DNA of 64,000 nt from Helianthus annuus (Eukaryota; Streptophyta; Magnoliopsida; Asterales; Asteraceae). The stretch covers positions 86,654,393 to 86,718,392 of the forward strand of contig NC_035438.2 of NCBI RefSeq assembly GCF_002127325.2. The letters are read 5' to 3'. Positions within the stretch are counted from its first letter, which is position 1; each line of letters starts with the position of its first letter. The notes below the pieces were generated by a model, which made no database searches, was not told the origin of the DNA, and worked only from the letters and a program-made list of their open reading frames with translations. Shown here in pieces: positions 47,336 through 59,386 of the stretch. The position numbers were made by a program, and so were the translations under genes.

Positions 47336-48360
47336 CCCCACCCCCATTCTTGTTAAAACCCACAAAAATCTGATCTAAGCTCTAAGTTGGAACCTTTGTT
47401 TCATACCTGAGCCATTTTGATCTAGATTAGCATTCGGGGACCCTTCGTAAGTGTTCTTTCGTTCTTTTATTCGCTTTTCGAGTCCGAAAGTCAGCGTTTT
47501 GTTTGACTTTCTGCGTTGACCAGCCTATGGTCAACACGAGGTTCATTGGAACTTCACAACGTGAGCGTGATCACAATGGTTATAGTCCATGGCGACTATA
47601 CCTACTGATTACCACGTTATCTAGGCTCAGTGACGAGTCGTAGTTTCGGCCAGAATGCGCATTCTTGCGTGTTTTGTAACCAAACTACTCGTGAGCATCA
47701 AAGCCGTTTGTTTTGATGCCAAACCTGTTTTCTAAACTTAGTTAAGCATGTCCTAACATGCTTAGCTCGTCACTTTTAGTTTAGTGCATATATAGGGTCG
47801 TAAGGTAAGCGATCTAAACCATCGCTTATACTTTCGAACCCGACCCATTTGGTCGATGATTAGGATCCGACCAAACACATTAGGTGACCATAGCTGTAAC
47901 CTTCCGAGGTTATACCTTGTGGTCACGATGTTAGGCGTTCCAAACGCGTTCTACGCGAACGACGCATTAAGGTAGCATAAGCTACCTAAACAGGTCGTAA
48001 TGGGTCGCAAGCACTTAGGTTAGGTTTCACTTTAGTATGTAGACTTTGTTAAACCATATTACACGAGTCTCCATACTCGTTTGGTTTACGAATCCGCATA
48101 CTATCCGATCCTTCCGATTTTGGTCCGGTATATTAATAGCTACCTATTAGGTGCCGTTTGATATCCCGTGATCTCTTGCATTGTGTGATTATTACACAAG
48201 GAATTCAAAGCAATCTCAGGTGAGTACATTGAACCCCTCTTTTACTGTTTTCCAAACTGTTTTGGCGTGAAACACATGTGCCTACTTGTTACTTTCATGC
48301 TTTCCATGTTTTCACATCGTATACCTGCTATGTTCGTTAGTACATTATAGTATATGATTT

Positions 48361-48800
48361 CATTACATTTCATGCTATTTATGCCCGTTGTGTGCGTACT
48401 TAGTACATTGTTTTACATTACATTTCATGCTATGTATGCCCATTGTGTGCGTACTTAGTACATTGTTTTACATTACATTTCATGCTATGTATGCCCATTG
48501 TGTGCGTACTTAGTACATTGCTTTACATTACATTTCATGCTATGTATGCCCATTGTGTGCGTACTTAGTACATTGTTTTACATTACATTTCATGCTATGT
48601 ATGCCCATTGTGTGCCTACTTAGTACATTGTTTTACATTACATTTCATGCTATGTATGCCCATTGTGTGCGTACTTAGTACATTGTTTCACATTACATTT
48701 CATGCTATGTATGCCCATTGTGTGCGTACTTAGTACATTGTTTCACATTGCATTTCATGCTATTTATGCCCATTGTGTGCATACTTAGTACAATTGTTTA
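48361..48800 (+). repeat. 55-bp tandem array in element E LTR
   Basis: Eight copies with starts 55 bp apart (for example CATGCTATGTATGCCCATTG at 48426, 48481, 48536, 48591, 48646, 48701). The core copies are nearly identical and the outer ones are diverged. It is far downstream of the TATA box, so it would be transcribed. Confidence 0.95.
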
Positions 48801-50030
48801 CATCACATACCTTCATTTTGGTATGACATTTGGTTTGTTTAACATGGAACAATACATTCATTAACATTAGCTACGCCATTCGTTAGTAGGTAGTGGTACC
48901 ATAGGAATTGACAACTCCCGTTCCTGAAATCCTGGGTTTGTTTGGATTGGAAGGAATGACCGAATTCGATATACATAACTTAGATAAACCTTTAATTTGT
49001 TTAAGGGTTTATCGTCACAGTCTCAAGGCTTGGATGTATGCATTTTCACAATACCGCATAAATGTTAATATCAGTAGAGCATGCATTATTCCACAAAACA
49101 TAACGTTGATTTAAACCATGTTTTACTTCAACACCTTGTTTTGTGCATTTTACATATGGTTTAGTTGATACATCTCACTTACCATACAAGATATATTTTG
49201 GGTACACATTACATGATCTACATTAAACATAAACATTTTGACATTGATATACATACTTGGTGGTTTACATTGAACATAGACATTTCGATATGGTTTACAC
49301 TATAACACTTGACAATTGGTTTATACATGAACAATTTACATGGTGGTTGGTTTGGGTAAATGGTTGGAGTAACGTGGCATATGTAATATGATACAAACAT
49401 GGTGGATACGCCGCTGGTACTTCCTATATATAAATGCTTGTATAATATTTCATATCGTAGCGTTATCTAAGTCATTTCAGTTTAGACACATTACATTTTA
49501 CACAAATAACATACTCTTCACAAGACATTATTTTTACAAACAACTTATCTTATTCAACTCATTTTACTTGGTTACTCGTTTAACCTTACACTTATCTATA
49601 CATATCATCTGATATTATCGTTTTTCAAATGGTTTACAAAGCAAGACAAATTACAAGGTTCATGACTGACTGTTATTAAACATTTCTTTAAACTCAAGTC
49701 ATGAATCCCATTTTCACAAAACCTATGTATCTCACAGGCATTTTTATGCTGACGTACCTACTTTCACATGTGTTTTCAGGGGCTGTTCCATAGGATGATG
49801 ATCATGACACTAGGGCGGACCTGTGCCTTAGAGAATAAAAATGAAGATAGACTAGTTTATTTATGTTTTGAACTCTTTGTTTTCCTGTTTAAGACAATAT
49901 AACACTCTTGTTTATAAATAAAATACAACTTTGTATGCCATGGTTATGAAACAATTAATTCTGTCCCAACACTCCCCGGCGTTTCCGCCGCGGTTGCATG
50001 TTATACGCGGCCGGGGTGTGACAGAAGAGT

Positions 50031-50043
50031 TGGTATCAGAGCC
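50031..50043 (+). promoter_or_regulatory. Primer-binding site of element E (tRNA-Met)
   Basis: TGGTATCAGAGCC, 7 bases after the LTR end (spacer GAAGAGT), longer than the 3-base spacer in A, B and C. Confidence 0.85.
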
Positions 50044-50631
50044 AATGGTTATAGGGAATTAGGTTATTAGTAATGCTTTGACCTAGACTATAACTTTCTA
50101 GGACCCTAACACAAGTCATCTTGTGTTTAGATTTTAAAACATGCACATCACCTATCCTTAGGTGATAACCACAACGAGAATTTCGATCCCGAATCCGCTT
50201 TGAAAATTAATCATCTATTCTAGGATGATTGATTACTAGGTTTTGAACCCTCTGTTATAAGGTTTTGAACCCCTTTGAATTTTCAAAAATCTCGTCAAGG
50301 TTTTCGGGTTTTAATAGTGTGAACACGTGCGAACTGGAAGAGTGAATGCCTGTACCCTGAGTTTTCTGTTTAAGGCTAGAGTGTTCGTACAAATCCACAT
50401 AATCGGACCAGTCACTCTTACCTGGGAACTCTTGGGGTGAGTGTTCACTTATAGGCGAACATGTCTTCGCGATACATTATTTTTTACCCACTTACCTTGA
50501 CTAGACCTTTCGTGTCGCTTGTTTGCTTAGCGATGCGTAACCACCATCTTTGCTTTTGTTGATTCTGTTTCATCTCATTCTCTTCATCCAATCATCTCAC
50601 TCATTTCCTTTCATGTTTTTCCTCTTTTAGA

Positions 50632-51852
50632 ATGCCTCCTTGACGCGAACACCAGATAGCAACTGCCGAGCTGGCAGAAATTATTGCGCAGCAGATGGCT
50701 GCTCAATTCCCAAATCTCTTTGCTCAATGGAACCAAGCCAACAACAACAACAATGGTACATGCAATTTCAAGAACTTTAACTCGGCTAAACCACTCAAGT
50801 TTAGTGGTTCTGAGGGAGCAACTGGGCTTCTTCAATGGTTCGAGAGCATCGAGAATACTTTTCGCCACGTGCAGTGTCCGGATAATCGCAAGGTCGAGTT
50901 TTCTTCAAGCGTGTTTCAGAAGAGGGCTCTTACATGGTGGAATGGGGTAATGAGAGACCGTGGTGCAGAAGTTGCTCTAGCACAGACGTGGGCTGAACTA
51001 AGAGCTCTTATAATGAGGGAGTTTTGTCCTCGTCATGAGCAACGAGCGTTGGAGAAAGAGTTTGATGATTTGAAGCAAGATAGTGGCGAGCACAGGGCAT
51101 ATACTGATAGGTTTGAGGAGTTGAGTCTACTTCGCCCGACTATGGTCGCCCCACTCGACAAGGCTATCAAAAGGTACATCGACGGCCTGCCTGACTCGGT
51201 ACAAGACATTATTACTAGTAGCAACCCTACCACACTCCGTCAGGCAATCGAGTTATCAGCGACACTGACTGAGTCGCAGATTCGGAAGAACAAATTACAC
51301 AGGAAGGGTGACAAGGGCAAGAAACAGTCGTCTGACAAGGAAGATAGCAAGAAAGGTCAAAACAAGAAGGGAAAGGATTCTGGTTCCTCAAGGGGGTCAA
51401 GGAAGCGTAAGGCTTCGCAAAATTTTGCGGTCACTGCTCAGGTTAACTAGGCAGCTCCCAACCAAACCGCACAGCCTCCAGCAAAGAAGCCCTATTCAGG
51501 AAGTGCACCTTTGTGCAATCGATGCAACAGTCACCATCAGCCGCAACATCAGTGTCGTTTCTGTACTAACTGTGGGAAGTCAGGTCATCTTGCCGATGTT
51601 TGTTGGTTTGCTCAGAATCGCGCAGTTCAGAACCCTGCTCTACAAATTGCTTAGCCTCCTGCTCAGCAACAGGGTCAAGCTGCACGACTACAATACCCAC
51701 CAGGTGCTTGTTATAACTGTGGGGATCTGACCCATTACAGAAACCGGTGCCCAAGACTAGCCATCCAGAACCAGAATGCAAACCAGAATCAGGCTCAGGC
51801 TCGAGGGCGAGTCTTCAACACGAATGCTCAAGAGGCACAGGCAGACAATGAA
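50632..51852 (+). pseudogene. gag: Element E gag, broken by stops
   Basis: The ATG is at 50632, and codon 4 is TGA (50641-50643). The retrotrans_gag domain follows (GLLQWFESIENTFRHVQC, LTWWNGVM, FDDLKQDSGEHRAYTDRF). A Lys/Ser-rich basic linker leads to the TAG at 51448-51450. Two knuckles lie beyond it, CTNCGKSGHLADVC (about 51567) and CYNCGDLTHYRNRC (about 51712), both with all metal ligands. A second TAG falls at about 51652. All segments share one frame and run on into the protease. It is similar to but clearly diverged from the gag of C. Confidence 0.85.
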
Positions 51853-54800
51853 GTGGTGAATGGTACGTTCTTTATTAATAATCAGCCTGCATCTGTTCTT
51901 TTTGATTCGGGTGCCGACAAGAGTTTTGTGTCATTGTCTTTTGAGCCAATGCTTCGCGTGTCTAGAACGAAACTAGGTAAACCTTTAACAGTAGAGGTTG
52001 CCAGTGGTGAACCCATTGTTCTTAATTCTGTTCTACGCAACTGCCAGTTGAACCTTAATGACCGTATTTTCCCTATCGACCTCACGCCAATGCAACTTGG
52101 AAGCTTCGACGTTATAGTGGGTATGGATTGGTTATCTAAGCATCGCGCAGAGATAGTTTGTTCTGAGAAGATTGTTCGTGTGCCGCTGTCGACAGGCGAG
52201 ATCCTACAGGTTCGTGGCGAGAAGCCTGCCGGTGGTCTCAAACTAATGTCTTGTTTTAAAGCACGAAAGTATCTGCGAAAGCACTATGTGGCATTTTTGG
52301 CACATGTTGTAGCAGATAAAGGCAAGGGTAAGTCTATTTCAGATATTCCTGTCGTTCGGGATTATTCTGAGGTTTTCCCTGAAGAGTTACCTGGTCTACC
52401 CCCAGCACGCCAAGTCGAGTTCCGTATTGATCTCGTACCTGGTGCAAATCCCATTGCCAAAGCTCCATACCGTCTTGCACCGTCTGAGATGCAAGAATTA
52501 TCTAAGCAGCTTCAGGAGCTCTCTGACAAAGGTTTTATCCGTCCTACCTTTTTCACCTTGGGGTGCTCCCGTTCTTTTTGTCAAGAAGAAGGATGGATAT
52601 TTTAGGATGTGTATCGATTATCGTGAGCTTAACAAGCTCACCATCAAGAATCGATATCCCCTACCTCGCATTGATGATCTCTTTGATCAATTGCAAGGCG
52701 CTTCTTATTTTTCAAAGATTGATCTGCGATCTGGATATCATCAACTCCGTGTGCATGAAGAAGATATTCCCAAGACAGCGTTCCGTACTCGTTATGGGCA
52801 TTATGAGTTCACAGTCATGCCATTCGGTTTGACTAATGCTCCTGCTGTTTTCATGGACTTGATGAATAGGGTCTGCAAGCCTTATTTAGATAAGTTCATC
52901 ATCGTTTTCATTGATGACATTTTGATATATTCTAAGACGCGAGCTGATCATGAGCAACACCTTCGTCTTACGTTGGAACTCCTAAAGAAAGAGCAACTTT
53001 TCGCCAAATTCTCCAAGTGTGAATTCTGGCTTAAAGAAGTTCAATTCTTAGGACATATTGTCAACGAACAAGGTATTCATGTAGATCCCTCCAAGATCAG
53101 TGCGATTAAGGATTGGGATACACCTACTACTCCTACTGAAGTTCGTTCTTTTCTTAGTCTAGCGGATTATTACCGTCGCTTCATTGAGAACTTCTCAAAG
53201 ATTGCAGTTCCTCTAACTGCTCTAACTCAGAAGAACAAGCCATTTGATTGGGGAGTCAAACAAGAGGAAGCGTTTCTGACTTTGAAACAAAAACTTTGCG
53301 ACGCGCCTGTCCTAACATTGCCTGAGGGCAATGATGATTTCGTCGTTTATTGCGACGCATCTAAATTAGGTCTTGGCTGCGTCCTGATGCAAAGAAACAA
53401 AGTCATAGCATACGCATCAAGGCAGTTGAAGATACATGAGAAGAACTACACCACTCATGATCTTGAGTTGGGTGTAGTTGTCTTCGCTCTTAATATATGG
53501 AGATACTACTTGTACGGTACAAAATGTGTGGTTTTCACAGACCACAAAAGTCTTCAACATATCTTCAACCAGAAAGAACTCAACATGAGACAGCGGCGTT
53601 GGGTTGAACTTCTAAACGACTATGACTGCGAAATTCGCTACCATCCTGGTAAGGCGAATGTCGTAGCCGATGCTTTGAGTCGCAAGGAACGTACTAAGCT
53701 TCATTGTGTACGTGTCCAATCTGTTATTCAAGCTCAAACTGATATCCAAGCCCGTATTTCTCAGGCTCAACAAGCTTGTGTTTCACAAGGTTTGATGGAT
53801 AAGGAATTTCCTTATCACATAACTCCTGCTCTAGAACTGAAGGACAATGGATCATATTACTTCATGGACCCTTTGTGGGTCCCGAGCCAAGATAATCTTC
53901 GTACCCTGCTTATGGATGAAGCCCATAAGTCTCGTTATTCTATTCATCCTGGCTCAGATAAGATGTATAAGGATCTTTGTATTCAGTATTGGTGGCCTGG
54001 TATGAAGAAAGACATTGCCTTATACGTATCCAAATGCCTTACTTGTCTTAAGGTTAACGCTGAACATCAGCGTCCTTCCGATTATTGGAGCAACCAGAGA
54101 TCCCAGTTTGGAAATGGGAAAACATTACCATGGATCTCATTACTAAACTCCCGCGCACAAAGAAAGGTCACGATGCCATCTGGGTAGTTGTTGATCGTCT
54201 TACTAAATCAGCGCATTTCTTGCCAATCCGTGAGGATTTTTCGGCTGACAAACTTGCTCAAATCTACGTGGATGAAATTGTAGCTCGACATGGTGTTCCT
54301 TTGAACATCATTTCTGACAGGGATGCTCGTTTCACTTCTCATTTTTGGAGAACCATGCAATCTGCTATGGGGTCCCAACTTAATCTGAGCACAGCTTATC
54401 ATCCGCAAATGGATGGTCAGTCTGAAAGAACAATCCAGACACTGGAGGATACGCTTAGAGCTTGTGTAATCGATTTTGGTGGTAGTTGGGATTCACATCT
54501 TCCGTTGATTGAATTCTCCTTCAACAACAGTTATCACTCCAGCATCAACATGGCTCCTTTCGAGGCTCTCTATGGTCGAAAATGTCGTTCACCAGTCTGC
54601 TGGAATGAGATCGGCGAGGCTCAACTTACTGGACCTGCCCTCATTTTAGAGCCAACAGATAAGGTAAAGAAAGTTCATGATAACCTTCAGACAGCTAGAA
54701 GCCGTCAAAAGAGTTACGCGGACCTAAAACGCAAGCCCTTGGATTTTCAAGTCGGTGATCGTGTATTACTTAAGGTCTCACCTTGGAAAGGTGTGATCAG

Positions 54801-55088
54801 ATTTGGAAAGAAAGGAAAACTTGCACCTAGATACGTTGGACCATTCAAGATCGTCGAAAGAATCGGTAAGATAGCCTACAGACTTAAGTTACCTCCTGAA
54901 CTTGGAAATGTTCATCCAACCTTTCACGTGTCCAATCTCAAGAGGTGTTTAGCTGATGAAAACCTCCACATACCGCTTGACGAAATTCGTGTTGATAAAA
55001 CCTTGAAATTTGTTGAGAAACCGGTAGAAATCATGGAACTTGAAGTCAAGTGGCTTAAACGCAAGCGCATTCCTTTGGTCAACTTCAA
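51853..55088 (+). pseudogene. pol: Element E pol: protease, RT, RNase H, integrase with two frameshifts
   Basis: The protease has an intact DSG (LFDSGADKSF) and VIVGMDWLS. A frameshift in a T-run near 52546-52552 falls before [13 protein letters not shown], the start of the RT fingers. From there the frame runs through FIDDILIYS, RNase H ([27 protein letters not shown]) and the integrase zinc finger ([13 protein letters not shown]) to a second frameshift near 54080, just before the catalytic core. The core then keeps MDLITK, SDRDARFTS and DGQSERTIQ. The GPY/F module is present (YVGPFKIVER, FHVSNLKRC). The chromodomain-like tail stops after KRKRIPLV at about 55080, where Ty1 gag sequence takes over. 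The protein family is as in C. Confidence 0.87.
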
Positions 55089-55090
55089 GT

Positions 55091-56928
55091 TCTGCATCAG
55101 TGTGCTTCAAATGTGACAACTTTAAGACTGACAATGACAAACTCGTGAAAGATGCGGAAAGTTTGATATCGGAAGTCAAGAAGTTGGAAGACGAGAAGCA
55201 AGTTGATGTTAAACAGATTCTTATGTTGCAGGAAAATTGTGAGAAGTTGAAAGCCGAAAATGACAAACTGTTAAATAATTTGAACAGTTTGACATTTGAA
55301 ACAAAAGGTTGAAAGAAAAAGAAAAAGTTTTTGAAGAGAAAGTTAAAGGTTTTGAAATTGAAAAGACAAGAAGTGAAAAAGAATTTCAAAATCAAATGAA
55401 AATTCTTGAAGATGGGAGAAATGCTTTTAGTCGAAACAACATTGAAAAACAGAAAATGATAAATTCCCATCTTCAGAAAATTGTAAAATTGGAAAAAGAA
55501 GGTGAATGTGCTAAAAAGAAGATCAAAGAGTTGGAAAAAGAGCTTGAAAGCAAAAAGAAATCTTCAGAAGATGAGGATTTCTGGATTAAGCTAGAAAACA
55601 AGAATCTGAAAGCAAATGAATCAAAATTTCAGGAACAGATAAAGGTATTGAAAAATGAAAAGTCTGTTCTTGAAAACTTGAAGAATGAGAATGAAAATTT
55701 AATCAAGTCTCATCTTGAAAGAATATCTCAGCTTGAAAATGAAGCCGAGAATTCAAGAAACAAGATTGGTGAACTTGAAAAGAAATTGATAGGTTTTGTG
55801 ACTGCATCAGACAGTGTGAATTTTCCCTGTCCAAAACCAATCAATTCAATTCCAATAAGTGACAATGTCACAAACTTTGACAATGTCAAAGTTGAAGATT
55901 GCGATCAAAAATCTGATGATGTAAATGAAAAAATAGAAAAACAAAAATTGTTTTTGAAATTGAAAGAAAAATTTCAGAAAACTGTTCTACAATCGACTGA
56001 AAAGGGAGAATGCTCTAAGCAAAAACCTTTGAAGAAGAAAGTGGAACAAAAACAAAAAGATAATAAAAGTTCATCAGATCAATCATCCAATCGTAATGAA
56101 AAATTACAAAAAGTAAAAAATGAAAACTGAAAAATTGTTAGTAATAAGTGGTGCAGGTCAGACCACAGTGCTCAAAAGCCAAATCCAGCAAACTTGAGGA
56201 AAGAATATCACCAAGCCAGACAATGCTATGATCTGAGCGTTTGGTGTGAAGGTGGTATACGGTACGATAACAGAGTGTGTTACCGATGTGGTTATCAAGG
56301 ACACATTGCTGTTAACTGCCAAGGTCAGAGATTTGAGACGAGGAGATGCTTTAATTGTCAAATTAAAGGTTACATAGCCAGAGATTGCCCAAGGAGATCG
56401 AGTGAAAGATTGAGGGCTAAATCTCATAAATTGGCAAAAATTCCAGTCAAAGTCAAGCCTCATGAACAGAAGGTTCTAAAACCTAAAGTTCAAGAACAGA
56501 CAATTCAAGAAAAGAAAGTTAAACTTTCACAGGGGCAGAAAGACAGACTGAGGAAGAAGAGGAAGAAGGCTAGAGAATATCTCGAGAAGATATTGTCCTC
56601 GGGTTCATCTGTTGATAAAAATAAAAGTTCTGATGAATCAACTCCTTCGAATACCAAGTTAAGCCAGACGAATTCATCAGATACAAATCTGAGGACAAAA
56701 GAGGAAAAGAGGAAGAAGAAAATGGTCGGCGATGAATCTGACAGGTCAAAGTCAGACAAGCCACCTGCGGGAAATGATTCTGGTTCGTCAAAACCAGAGG
56801 AGCCATTGGTTGAGGTAAAAAAGGAGAATTCTGGTTTAACAATGGATGATGCAAATTTTCCACCATTGTTGAATAAGAATTCAAAATCAACCAAGGACCG
56901 TCAGGCTTGGGTGAATTTGTTCAAATAG
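55091..56928 (+). pseudogene. gag: Sirevirus-like gag of element F, coiled coil and zinc knuckles
   Basis: It begins in frame with CFKCDNFKTDNDKL, then a long Lys/Glu-rich coiled coil (55130-55800: heptad-like LE.EK.. repeats). A frameshift near 55305-55315 and a TGA at 56128-56130 interrupt it. Two zinc knuckles follow: CYRCGYQGHIAVNC (about 56280), complete, and CFNCQIKGYIARDC (about 56347), whose His is Tyr. The tail is basic, then acidic and Ser-rich, ending near LTMDDANFPPLLN with a stop at 56926-56928. Large gag with coiled coil fits the Sirevirus group. Gag builds the particle. The N-terminal part is missing. Confidence 0.75.
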
Positions 56929-58755
56929 AAAAACCTGACTTGCCGGAGTTCCCAGGTTGGTAAGCGTGGAACATGAATCGGCATATTTCTTGAGAAATTT
57001 CACTTTGGTGATTTTTCGCCTTAAATGTGGTAAATCAGGGACATTAAATTTTACTTGATTTTCTACATATGATTTATGGTAAATCTGGAAATGATAAATT
57101 TTTAAAATGTTTGAAAAGAATAATGTGATAAAGTTACCCCGAATCTACAAATGATTGGTAAACAAACTAATTTTTCCGGAAAAACCATTTTGATTAAAAC
57201 AAACTTAAGTGTTTTGAAATCATTATGGGAAAATAGTTTGTTGAGAGGGGGAGTTCTGATTGTTTACGCCATGTGGATGGAGAATTGATGCGATTCTCAT
57301 CAAGTTGTCAAGCTTTGTATAGTTTGTTTCAAATTTTCCCAGAAAATCAAAATAGAAACATATTTTGATTTTAGGGGGAGTAAAATTTAAAAAAAAAATA
57401 GAAAATTTGAAAATGTCAAAAACATTGAAAAATTAAAAAATGAGTTTTAAGTGCGAATAGGGGAAATGATAGTACATCAGCTAGACTGGCACAGTACGCT
57501 AAAGATTTGTAGTGATTAAAATGCAATTAAGCAGTCTCGCTAAAGATGTGCCGGTAGGTTTTCACAGAATTAGTAGATCAGTTTGGGATATAAACATAAA
57601 TTTCACTTGCGTCTACGTGGGGAACACCTCCAGGATATATAGGTAACCCCTGAAATCCTGTTTGAAGGGTCCCGTATTCTGAGATACTAGGTCTTTATGC
57701 TCAGTGATATCTGGGGTATTATCCCGGGACTTCTGCTGTATGGAAATACTGACCTAGTCCCCGGATAATACTTTCTGCAAAAAGCTTTGAAATACAAGCT
57801 CGCCCTCAGCAATCTGATTAAACAATAAAATTGATAATCTTTGCTGTTGTAATAAAAGATCCTCTAAAGGGGACCCACCTAAAGTCGAAGCCGTCATCTC
57901 TCTACGTATACGGAAGTATCGACCTGAGCTCTCACGGCCCTCGCATATTACCCCTTAACAGATATCAGCTGTGGTATACTCACCTGTAAGACTGAATATT
58001 GGGGTCTGGATACGGGAGTATATACTGAGGTAGGACACATGTAGATGTTTAAGTTCTAAAAACACTAAATCTGTATCCCGAACAGGTTGAACATTTTGTG
58101 AGAATTTAAGTGGATCAAAATATCGACAATCAATGCGAACTGTTTAAAAGCTTAAAATGAAATAACAGCTTAACGGTGCTAGTGTCTAGTCAGCAGCTGA
58201 TATGATCCTCTTGCACGAACTCACAAAAATATGTTCGTATATATTTCATTTCTGCATTTAATTTTTTGTTATTGCATTAATGTTTCATTTTTGAAAAATT
58301 CAAAAAGATTTTCGACAACTGATGTTGGAGAGCTGAAATTCAAAATCTCAAAGGCTAAACAAGATGAATAGTTGGTTTGGTTAAAGTGATTTGAAATGGT
58401 TAATCAGATTTTGGAAAGTTTAATAAATTGTTAAATGTGAAAAATTCTTGAATATTCTTAAATGATTAGTTGATTCGTTAAGTTGAATCACAATTGTGTT
58501 TGTTTGTGATAGATTGTTTGATTAACCATCAGAATTTTAAACTGATAAAGCCAGGAGTTGATTTCAATGGTGATAACAAATTCCAGACAGCGATCCCAGC
58601 ATGATGATAGGGGGAGTCTGATGAAAGTTAGAGCCAGAGAAAGATCCAGGTATTTTATTCTAGGAAGAGTTCCTGAAGAAGACCGATTAAGAGTGAAGAG
58701 CTGTCAATGTTTGAAGACTCTCACTGAAGATTCCGTCAACATTCAAGGGGGAGTC
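56929..58755 (+). mobile_element. Noncoding 3' region of element F with repeated PPT-like motifs
   Basis: No frame over 76 codons except shadows. GGGGGAG occurs near 57248, 57373, 58610 and at 58747-58753 next to the LTR. Between 58190 and 58340 it resembles the window's first 300 bases. There is no RT, RNase H or integrase motif, so pol is absent or deleted. Confidence 0.6.
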
Positions 58756-59192
58756 TGTTGGTGCAGTTGTCTGTCGACTACATCTTAGTTCGAGTCTTAG
58801 GTTAGGGCTGATTGTATAGTGAACGGAAATCAAGAAATCATGTAATAGATAGGATCGCTTATGTGTCATATCAGGAGGTCCGCTTATATGACACTTATAT
58901 AGGTTCGCTCGTCTGACATGATGATAGGTCCGCTTATATGGACATGTCCATATAAGCGAACCCATAAGCCTATATATAGGGGTCATTATGAGCGGTTCTA
59001 GCGCGAGTTGTGTGTATGTAAAGGCGAAGCCCTGCCAATTTGTCTCCAGCTCTTGTAATTTGTCAGCAAATCAATAAACGAGACGTTAAATAGTGAAATC
59101 AAGCTACACGAAGACCGAATCAATGAATTCCGCCTCTGATTCTGTCTAAGCACTCTTCTGATCGACTCGTCAGGTCGTATAACGATCCTACA
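58756..59192 (+). repeat. 3' LTR of element F
   Basis: 437 bp, TGTTGGTGCAG...CCTACA. It contains a perfect 28-bp palindrome (58931-58958) with arms CGCTTATATGGACA, related 'tccgcttatat' copies around it, and a TATA-like TATATATA at 58971-58978. It starts with the same ten bases as the LTR at 866-1571. Confidence 0.85.
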
Positions 59193-59381
59193 ATAAAAAT
59201 GAAGATAGACTAGTTTATTTATGTTTTGAATTCTTTGTTTTCCTGTTTAAGACAATATAACACTCTTGTTTATAAATAAAATACAACTTTGTATGCCATG
59301 GTTATGAAACAATTAATTCTGTCCCAACACTCCCCGGCGTTTCCGCCGCGGTTGCATGTTATACGCGGCCGGGGTGTGACA
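59193..59381 (+). repeat. Remnant of element E 3' LTR
   Basis: Matches 49835-50023 almost exactly, then the TSD GTTAA and the resumed C LTR. Confidence 0.93.
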
Positions 59382-59386
59382 GTTAA

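Larger units (their letters stand above)
46253..50023 (+). repeat. Element E 5' LTR
   Basis: 3771 bp. It contains a GC-rich inverted pair GCGGCCCGC / GCGGGCCGC near 47101-47145, a TATA box at 47328-47335, a 55-bp tandem array, and the GC-rich end CCGCCGCGG...CGCGGCCGGGG. Confidence 0.9.
55089..59192 (+). mobile_element. Element F: 5'-truncated Sirevirus-like Ty1 element
   Basis: It starts inside a Ty1 gag with no 5' LTR. It continues through gag (to 56928) and a 1.8-kb noncoding stretch, and ends in a 437-bp LTR. No pol motif lies between gag and LTR. It resembles the window's first element in its 3' noncoding part and multiplied PPTs. It sits between the pol of E and the last 189 bp of E's 3' LTR, so its left end was formed by deletion or recombination. 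Confidence 0.75.
46253..59381 (+). mobile_element. Element E: chromovirus with 3.8-kb LTR, 3' end replaced
   Basis: Flanked by the perfect TSD GTTAA (46248-46252, 59382-59386), which lies in the C 3' LTR. The 5' LTR is 46253-50023 (3771 bp, TGCAACATTT...GGGTGTGACA). gag-pol follows from 50632. Homology to pol stops near 55088, where Ty1-type gag begins. Only the last 189 bp of the 3' LTR remain (59193-59381, matching 49835-50023). The missing parts, about 3.6 kb of LTR and the pol end, were lost with or after the arrival of the Ty1 element F. Confidence 0.92.
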
